Source: an uncultured Flavobacteriales bacterium (GTDB lineage: Bacteria > Bacteroidota > Bacteroidia > Flavobacteriales > Crocinitomicaceae). From it: a stretch of 56,004 nt of DNA. Location: the NCBI GenBank assembly GCA_946480085.1, contig CAMLHZ010000019.1:1-56004 (forward strand), read 5' to 3'. Positions 50,104 through 56,004 of this stretch are shown piece after piece. The notes beneath the pieces are model-generated. The model did not search any database. It was not told the origin of the DNA and saw only the letters and a program-made list of their open reading frames with translations. A program made the position numbers and the translations under genes. Position 1 is the first letter of the stretch; each line of letters opens with the position of its first letter.

Positions 50104-51918
50104 TTATCTGAATAATTGAACGAAACCGTGTCCGTTTAATTGTTCGTCTTGTGCGCCAACAGCTTCATACCTGAACGTATAAACACCTTCAGTTGCCAAG
50201 GCACCGCCAACTTTTCCGTCCCATTTAAAGTTGATGTCATTACTTGAGAAAACAACGTCACCCCATCTGTTCAGTACGTCTACATGAATAGATTTAATAT
50301 TTAAAAGATCAAATTCAAAGTAGTCGTTTACCTGATCTCCGTTAGGCGTAAACACGTTTGGAGTACTTAGATCAACAGGAACAATTACAATGATTGGAGG
50401 AACAACGATTACAGGATCTGTAACAACAACAGTTACGTATGCCGTATCCGTACAATTTCCTTGATGCGCAACCAAAGAAACTACATAAGTTCCTGCAGTA
50501 TATGTTTGTGTTTGACTAGAAAGATCAGTGGTTGTAGTTGTATTTCCATTTCCAAAGTTCCAGTCAAAATCATTCGAGTTGGTACTGCTGTTGTCAAAGT
50601 CAACCTGTAGCGGACTTTCACCAACCAACGGATTTCCGTTTAATCCGGCAACAGGAGGATTGTTGATATCCACATAAGCAGAATCGTATCGGAAACATCC
50701 GTCAGATTCGATGGAAACATAGTACCATCCCGGAGAAAGGTTCGTCCATACAGATGCATCAATTTCGTTTGGATTATTTGCTCCCGGACCATTCCATACA
50801 TAATATGGAGGATCATTGAAAGTTCCGTTCATAGTTACATAAACTACTCCGTTGTTCACCCCACAATCTGTGTTTTGTGATCCCGTTTCATTAATTGTCC
50901 ATGGCATTGGTGTAATAGTTACCAAAGCAGAATCGGTTAAAGCACATCCATTCGGACTCATTGCTCCAACAGTGTAATAACCACTTGTTGTAGGTGAAAT
51001 TGTAGCTGTCATAGCACCAGTTTCCCATACAAAAGAAGGATTTGCAAAATTCGCTGTAGCCGTTAAAGTTTCTTGTTCGTTTGCACAGAACAAAATATCG
51101 TTTCCAGCATTAATTGTACTTTGATCATAAGCAATAACGATGGTATCACTTTGGTTACATGTTGAACTAAAGCTGATATCGTCAATCGCAAAATCGTTGT
51201 TTCCTGAAATATTTTGAGCAACAATGCTAATGTTAGCTGAAGTTGCAGCACCTGAATTCCATAATTCGAAGAATTGTTGCCAGTCACAACCTGTTAGAGT
51301 TGGTGAAAATACAGCTCCGATTTGAACTCCATTAATGTAAAACTGTAAGTGAGAAACATTCGCAGCATTCACATTTTCTACGCTTGTTACCCAAGTTGAA
51401 AAATTGTAATCCATATTCGGGCTAACTGCGATGGTTTGTCCCCAAACCTGTGTGTTTGGAGTTGTGGAACCATTCACAACCATCATATTTCCAGGACCAG
51501 TTGTTCCGTGGTCAGCACAATTCACAAAGTTATTGTGGACATTCTGCGGATTTGTCGTAATTGCATATGTTCCAGCGTTTGTCAATAATCCGAAAGCACC
51601 ACCAACTCCGGGACCATATCCCGTAGTAAATCCGGTGTTTCCTGATTCAAAATCACCATTAACAACAAGATTTCCAGTTGTGTTTTGAACATTAAGAATT
51701 ACCGTTTGAGGAGTACTGACGTTTATTGTTGTAGGATTTCCCGGAACAACATTCCATGAGAAATAATCGTAACCAGGTGGTACAGAGATATTAAGTGATT
51801 GTCCTTGACAGAGAATGGTATCATTCCCAAGTTCTAAAATAGGAAACGACCCACATTGTGCAGATGCCATATTTAGGGCACCAAATAATGCGAAGAGTGT
51901 TAATCCAATAATGCGCAT
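50104..51918 (-). CDS. T9SS type-B surface protein, paralogue of the upstream-duplicated C-terminal half
   Basis: The 604-residue protein has a signal peptide (about 1-20, LNMASAQC) and then aligns with the last 560 residues of the neighbouring 1000-residue protein. Shared parts include PGYDYFSWNV, NGDFESGNTGFTTGYGPGV, CDWQQFFELWNSG, ILFCANEQETLTATA, the PKD domain (SNDFDWNFGNGNTT) and the CHU_C end (TPNVFTPNGDQVNDYFEFD). It lacks the first sandwich domain and Ig-like repeats. The similarity extends to the nucleotide level, so the two genes could exchange sequence by recombination. It is a surface-exposed, type IX-exported protein of unknown ligand. Confidence 0.88.
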   Translation of the reverse strand: MRIIGLTLFALFGALNMASAQCGSFPILELGNDTILCQGQSLNISVPPGYDYFSWNVVPGNPTTINVSTPQTVILNVQNTTGNLVVNGDFESGNTGFTTGYGPGVGGAFGLLTNAGTYAITTNPQNVHNNFVNCADHGTTGPGNMMVVNGSTTPNTQVWGQTIAVSPNMDYNFSTWVTSVENVNAANVSHLQFYINGVQIGAVFSPTLTGCDWQQFFELWNSGAATSANISIVAQNISGNNDFAIDDISFSSTCNQSDTIVIAYDQSTINAGNDILFCANEQETLTATANFANPSFVWETGAMTATISPTTSGYYTVGAMSPNGCALTDSALVTITPMPWTINETGSQNTDCGVNNGVVYVTMNGTFNDPPYYVWNGPGANNPNEIDASVWTNLSPGWYYVSIESDGCFRYDSAYVDINNPPVAGLNGNPLVGESPLQVDFDNSSTNSNDFDWNFGNGNTTTTTDLSSQTQTYTAGTYVVSLVAHQGNCTDTAYVTVVVTDPVIVVPPIIVIVPVDLSTPNVFTPNGDQVNDYFEFDLLNIKSIHVDVLNRWGDVVFSSNDINFKWDGKVGGALATEGVYTFRYEAVGAQDEQLNGHGFVQLFR

Positions 51919-52088
51919 AACTAAATTTTTACTAAACCTTTTTAGCAGACGAAGTTACGAAGCTTTTGGTTGCGTCCGAATAAATATTTATTTCAAAATT
52001 GACAATTAACCTTAAAATGTTTGACTGGATTTAGTAACTATCAAATTATCAATGTTATAACGTTCGTGTTTATTAGCGTTTGAATTCG

Positions 52089-52096
52089 TAAATTTG
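52089..52096 (+). promoter_or_regulatory. TAAATTTG promoter -7 box next to the DEAD-box gene
   Basis: The box ends 3 bp before the ATG at 52100, so the transcription start would fall at or near the start codon. If it is active, the mRNA would be leaderless or nearly so. The TTG box at the usual distance is not clear. Confidence 0.45.
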
Positions 52097-52099
52097 CAT

Positions 52100-53338
52100 A
52101 TGATTTTTTCAGAATTAGGCTTAAATGAACAGGTGCTTGAAGCACTGGATCATATGGGCTTTGAAACCCCAACCCCGATACAAGAATTTGCAATTCCTGA
52201 GGTAATAAACGGATCGGATTTACTCGCTTGTGCTCAAACCGGAACAGGTAAGACAGCAGCCTTTATTTTACCGATATTACATAAGTTAACCGGAAAGGAA
52301 GACTCTTCGATAAATACCTTGATACTGGTTCCAACCCGTGAGTTGGCTGTTCAGATCGAGCAGGAAATTCAAGGATTGTCCTATTTTGTTTCCGTAGGAT
52401 CTACTGCCATTTATGGAGGTGGAGATGGTACAAAATGGGATACACAAAAATCTGCATTGGTAGAAGGAACAGATATTATTGTTGCAACTCCTGGGAAATT
52501 GATCTCGCACATGATGCAGGGATATGTGGATTTTTCTCAATTGGAGCATTTAGTGCTGGATGAAGCTGATAAGATGTTGGATATGGGCTTCCAGGAAGAT
52601 ATTGAACGCATTATTAATCATCTGCCTAAGAAAAGACAAACGCTTTTGTTTAGTGCCACAATGCCACAGAAGATCAAACATCTGGCAAGCAAAATTTTAA
52701 TTGATCAAAAGGAAATTTCACTAGCTGTTTCTAAACCAGCTGCAGGAGTAACTCAATCGGTTTATTTGGTGTTCGATGAACAAAAGAATAAGATTCTGAC
52801 ACATATTCTTAGCTCCAGACCAGATTATCAGAGTATTATCATCTTTACTTCTCAGAAGAGTAAAGTGAACGAAATTGTTTACTATTTGAAACGAAATGGT
52901 TTCAAAGCAACCGAAGGAGTAAGTTCTTCACTGGAACAAGAGCAGCGGGAATTGGTTCTGCAAGGTTTTCGTTCAAGACGAATCCGAATTTTGGTGGCAA
53001 CCGACGTAATGAGTAGGGGAATTGATATCAAGGAAATCAATATGGTCATCAATTACGATGCACCGCGTGATGCCGAAGATTATGTTCATCGTATTGGTAG
53101 AACAGCTCGTGCAAATACGAAAGGTGAAGCATATACTTTAATCAATCAGAAAGACATGCCGAAATTGGCAAGAGTTGAACGATTAATTGAGAAAGAAATT
53201 GATAGATTGGTTTTGCCGGAAGAATTAGGAACTGGACCGGAATGGTCAGTTGCAGCTAAGTCGAAGAATAAAAGCAACAACAAAAATAAGAAACCGTTTT
53301 ACCGTAAAAAGGGAAATTCGAATAAAGTTCAAGGCTAA
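52100..53338 (+). CDS. DEAD-box RNA helicase
   Basis: The ATP-dependent RNA helicase probably helps RNA folding, ribosome assembly or decay. From the ATG at 52100 it is 412 residues. Motifs in order: Q motif TPTPIQEFAIP (about 22-32), I AQTGTGKT (about 46-53), Ia PTRELA, II DEAD (about 150), III SATMP, IV IIFTSQ, V DVMSRGID and VI HRIGRTAR (about 338). A basic, asparagine/lysine-rich tail (about 385-412) is typical for RNA contact. A TTG codon two residues earlier is less likely as the start. Confidence 0.95.
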   Translation: MIFSELGLNEQVLEALDHMGFETPTPIQEFAIPEVINGSDLLACAQTGTGKTAAFILPILHKLTGKEDSSINTLILVPTRELAVQIEQEIQGLSYFVSVGSTAIYGGGDGTKWDTQKSALVEGTDIIVATPGKLISHMMQGYVDFSQLEHLVLDEADKMLDMGFQEDIERIINHLPKKRQTLLFSATMPQKIKHLASKILIDQKEISLAVSKPAAGVTQSVYLVFDEQKNKILTHILSSRPDYQSIIIFTSQKSKVNEIVYYLKRNGFKATEGVSSSLEQEQRELVLQGFRSRRIRILVATDVMSRGIDIKEINMVINYDAPRDAEDYVHRIGRTARANTKGEAYTLINQKDMPKLARVERLIEKEIDRLVLPEELGTGPEWSVAAKSKNKSNNKNKKPFYRKKGNSNKVQG

Positions 53339-53370
53339 TGTAAGCTGAATAAGCTTTCAATTATTAGTGT

Positions 53371-53428
53371 AAAAAATCCCGCCTGGTAACTGAGCTTAGT
53401 CGAAGTGCAGTGACCAGGCGGGATTTTT
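53371..53428. terminator. Bidirectional terminator with constant-loop motif inside
   Basis: AAAAAATCCCGCCTGGT (53371-53387) pairs with ACCAGGCGGGATTTTT (53413-53428). The loop carries TGAGCTTAGTCGAAG (53391-53405), the shared loop motif. It lies between the convergent helicase and surface-protein genes. Confidence 0.93.
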
Positions 53429-53433
53429 ATTTG

Positions 53434-56004
53434 TTATCTGAAGATGTTCACATGACCATTATAGGTCTTCTTCACATCGTTGCTTTTTAACTTGAGGTCA
53501 ATTGTCCAGATGTATGTTCCTTCTGCAACATATTCACCATGATAGGTTCCATCCCATCCAAAATCTACATCATGACTTTCAAAGATCGTTTCTCCCCATC
53601 TGTTGAAAATGTACATTGTATAGTTTTGAGGATCGAAATCTCCTGAGATCATTGGGAAAAAAGTATTGTTGTTCTCATCTCCATCCGGAGTAAAAGTGTT
53701 CGGAACAAAGATGTATAAGTCTTCTTTGATTTGAATAATAGCCTGTGTTTGATCTGTACAGCCAAATTGATTTGTAGCTGTTAACGTTATCGTATACTCT
53801 CCTGCAGTTGGATTGTATGTGTGATCCGGATTAGTGGAAGTTGATGAGCCTCCATCACCAAATGTCCAGCTATACGTATCTGCATCTGAAGAGTTATTGA
53901 AGAAATGAACATCAGTAGATGTGATATCTAATGTTGTTTCACTCGGTTGGAACGATGCAACCGGATTGGCAACGATCGTTGATACCAAAGTTCCCGTTAA
54001 AGCACATTGTCCGGCATCAGGAGTAAACGTATAATTCGAACTTACTTGATTATTCACTGTTGACGGATTCCATGTCCCTGTAATCCCACTAAGATCTGTA
54101 GCAGGAAGAAGCGGTGCCGTTTGTCCAACACAGATTGGTGATAACGGATTAAATTGAACAGCGGAAGGCTGATTAATTGCAATTGTTAACGTTCCTGTCG
54201 AAGCACATTGTCCGGCAGTTGGTGTAAATGTATAAGTGGTTGTTGTATTGTTGTTGATTGCCGGACTCCATGTTCCGCTTATTCCGTTCAACGAAGTTGC
54301 TGGCAATGCTGGAATTACTGATCCGGCACAGTATGAAGCTGATGGAGTAAAGTTGGGAGGAGTTGGATTGTTTACAGTAACCGTTACGTTTGTTGAACCA
54401 ACACATCCGTTTCCGTCATCACCGTTTACAGTGTAAGTTGTTGTTGCAGTTGGCGACGCGGTAACTGTTGCTCCGGTAGAAGCAGAAAGTGTTCCGGAAG
54501 GAGTCCATGCGTAATTTACGGCTCCTGAAGCTGTTAATGAAACAGAGCTTCCTAAACAGATACTTGGTGATGCAGGAGTGACTGATAAACTTAATCCAGC
54601 TGCAATTGTTACTGTTGATTGTGCAGAAGAAGAACAACCATTGTTATCTGTTCCAATAACTGTATAAGTTTGATTAGTAGCTACAGTTGCTGTTACTGGT
54701 GAACCACTTGTTGAAGATAATCCAGTTCCAGGCGTCCAGCTATAATTGGTTGCACCGTTTGCAGTAAGAGTTACTGGTGAATTCGCGCAGGTAGTTGGAG
54801 AGTTCACTGTAACTGTAGGTAAGGCATTTACTATAAGTGAAAGCGTAGTCGTTGTTGCGCATTGTCCTGCTGTTGGTGTAAATGTAGATGTAAATGTTCC
54901 CGCTGTAGATGTGGTGAATGAATTTGGCGACCATGTTCCAGTGATTCCATTCGTTGAAGTATTTACAAGAGTTGGAGCTGTTCCATTCTGACAAACATTA
55001 GCTAAAGCCGCAAACGTTGGTGTAACCGGTGCATTGATCGTTATGGTTAATGTAGTTGGATTCGCACATTCAGAAGCACTTGGTGTGAACGTATAAGTTG
55101 TTGTTGCAGTATTGTCAATGGCAGGACTCCATGTTCCAGTAATTCCGTTGTTCGAAGTTGTTGGAAGGGCAGGAATTGCAGATCCCGAACAATAAGGCCC
55201 AACTGCTGTAAATGTTGGTGTTACTCTTGGTGTTACTGTAATCGACATTGTAGCATTTGTTGCACATTGTCCTGCATTCGGAGTAAAAGTATAAGTTCCG
55301 CTTGCTGTATTGCTTACTGCGGCCGGTGACCATGTTCCGTTAAAGCCATTCGTTGAACTTGAAGGAAGTGTTGGTGCAGTTGTGTTTTCACAGAAAGCTG
55401 CAATTGATGTAAACGTTGGCGTAGCTGGAGGCCCAACAGTAACGTTAATCGATACTACTTGAGAACATTGCCCAGTATTTGGAGTGAATGTATAAGTTGT
55501 TGTTCCAGCCGTTGCAGTACTGATTGCACTTGGTGACCATGTTCCAGTAACGCCATTATTCGATGTTGTCTGTAAAGTTGCAGGTACATCATTAACACAG
55601 TAAGGAGGAATAACGTTGAATGTTGGAACAATCGTAGGATCTACTGTCAAAGAAATTGTTGTCGCTGTAGCACATTGTCCGGCTGTTGGTGTAAACGTCG
55701 AAGTGAATGTTCCAGCTGCCGTTGTAGTAAATGTACTTGGTGACCATGTTCCTGTAATTCCGTTTGTTGACGTTGTTGCCAATGTTGGTGCCGTCGCATT
55801 CTGACAAACATTCGCCAATGCTGTAAATGTTGGGGTTGTCTGAGAGTTAATTGTAATTGTCAGTGTTGTTGTTACAGCACATTGTCCAGCAGTTGGTGTA
55901 AAGGTATAAGTTGTCGTTGCCGTATTGTTAATTGCCGGACTCCAGGTTCCTGTAACTCCATTTGTTGAAGTTGTAGGAAGAGCCGGAATTGTTGCTCCTG
56001 AACA
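53434..56004 (-). CDS. Very large T9SS type-B repetitive surface protein (5' end outside the window)
   Basis: The reading frame is open to the window edge (at least 857 codons), so the visible part lacks its start and signal peptide; the methionine at 55818 is internal. The visible part consists of at least eight beta-rich units of about 66-69 residues (pattern: YC-x-G...PALPTTSNNGITGTWSPAI...TYTFTPTAGQCA...TITI), interrupted by two Ig-like units with SWTPGTGLSS-type cores. Then comes a PKD domain (SWTFGDGGSSTSTNPDHTY) and a CHU_C sorting domain (VPNTFTPDGDENNNTFFP ... NRWGETIFE). The units show a higher-order period of four (813 bp). It is likely a type IX-exported adhesin-like surface protein. 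Confidence 0.85.
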   Translation of the reverse strand, partial: CSGATIPALPTTSTNGVTGTWSPAINNTATTTYTFTPTAGQCAVTTTLTITINSQTTPTFTALANVCQNATAPTLATTSTNGITGTWSPSTFTTTAAGTFTSTFTPTAGQCATATTISLTVDPTIVPTFNVIPPYCVNDVPATLQTTSNNGVTGTWSPSAISTATAGTTTYTFTPNTGQCSQVVSINVTVGPPATPTFTSIAAFCENTTAPTLPSSSTNGFNGTWSPAAVSNTASGTYTFTPNAGQCATNATMSITVTPRVTPTFTAVGPYCSGSAIPALPTTSNNGITGTWSPAIDNTATTTYTFTPSASECANPTTLTITINAPVTPTFAALANVCQNGTAPTLVNTSTNGITGTWSPNSFTTSTAGTFTSTFTPTAGQCATTTTLSLIVNALPTVTVNSPTTCANSPVTLTANGATNYSWTPGTGLSSTSGSPVTATVATNQTYTVIGTDNNGCSSSAQSTVTIAAGLSLSVTPASPSICLGSSVSLTASGAVNYAWTPSGTLSASTGATVTASPTATTTYTVNGDDGNGCVGSTNVTVTVNNPTPPNFTPSASYCAGSVIPALPATSLNGISGTWSPAINNNTTTTYTFTPTAGQCASTGTLTIAINQPSAVQFNPLSPICVGQTAPLLPATDLSGITGTWNPSTVNNQVSSNYTFTPDAGQCALTGTLVSTIVANPVASFQPSETTLDITSTDVHFFNNSSDADTYSWTFGDGGSSTSTNPDHTYNPTAGEYTITLTATNQFGCTDQTQAIIQIKEDLYIFVPNTFTPDGDENNNTFFPMISGDFDPQNYTMYIFNRWGETIFESHDVDFGWDGTYHGEYVAEGTYIWTIDLKLKSNDVKKTYNGHVNIFR

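Noticed and set aside
46875..51918. The two T9SS genes as one gene split by a frameshift
   Set aside because: Each has its own signal peptide, complete CHU_C sorting domain and terminator, so they are separate duplicated genes.
54746..55804. Open reading frames on the plus strand opposite the repetitive surface-protein gene
   Set aside because: They mirror the codon bias of the large minus-strand repeat gene (Thr/Gly/Val-rich shadow translation), have no start context and no family match.
55618..55818. Start codon of the last surface-protein gene at 55818
   Set aside because: The same frame stays open for 62 more codons to the window edge and continues the repeat pattern, so the methionine is internal.

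Overview
This looks like a chromosomal stretch of a low-GC member of the Bacteroidota, most likely order Flavobacteriales (a Fluviicola/Crocinitomicaceae-like relative is my best guess; no rRNA is present to fix it). The evidence is as follows: several secreted proteins end in type IX secretion (T9SS) sorting domains; DnaG has lost most of its zinc-finger ligands; DnaJ keeps only two of the four usual CxxCxGxG motifs; promoters of the TTG/TAnnTTTG type are visible; and many start codons follow A-rich leaders rather than a Shine-Dalgarno sequence. No tRNA, rRNA, CRISPR array, prophage or insertion sequence was found.

Layout. 1-10.2 kb (minus strand): envelope and unknown proteins, a DUF2911 protein, an orphan four-helix-bundle (23S intervening-sequence type) gene set between inverted repeats, inorganic pyrophosphatase, and a lipoprotein-dnaG-mscS run. 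10.3-16.4 kb (minus): dnaK, a cytochrome P460-like lipoprotein overlapping an amino-acid permease, and a second permease. 16.5-21.3 kb (plus): an ABC1/UbiB-type kinase and a two-gene ABC system. 21.4-28.1 kb (plus): alaS followed closely by glycosyltransferase, wecB-like epimerase, PIG-L deacetylase and LpxD-like acyltransferase genes. 28.2-32.3 kb (plus): four tandem paralogues of an exported family whose function I do not know, then a small lipoprotein. 33-38 kb: polyprenyl synthase, GNAT acetyltransferase, rlmN and a membrane sulfatase/LTA-synthase-like protein. 38.1-40 kb: grpE-dnaJ. 40-46.8 kb (plus): a T9SS-sorted protein, a CPBP protease, a NatAB-like ABC exporter, a Ppx/GppA phosphatase and a sigma-54-type response regulator without a DNA-binding domain. 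46.9-56 kb: three large T9SS type-B surface proteins (the last runs off the window) around a DEAD-box helicase.

How the genes work together. DnaK and GrpE-DnaJ form one chaperone machine encoded 26 kb apart; both units carry the same 55-bp upstream architecture, so they are probably co-regulated. The alaS-led run looks like a cell-envelope glycan or acyl-sugar pathway. The T9SS cargo proteins would be surface-attached or secreted.

The most unusual content is intergenic. (1) Tandem repeats of 7 or 8 nt, often folded into inverted repeats, lie just after stop codons. (2) A hairpin family has a constant loop (GAGC-N4-TCGA core) and variable stems, and several copies sit inside intrinsic terminators. 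(3) A 28-bp perfect palindrome and a decayed copy bracket dnaK. (4) A promoter motif is shared by the heat-shock genes. These, the four-gene paralogue array and the inverted-repeat-bracketed four-helix-bundle gene are the best candidates for undescribed biology.
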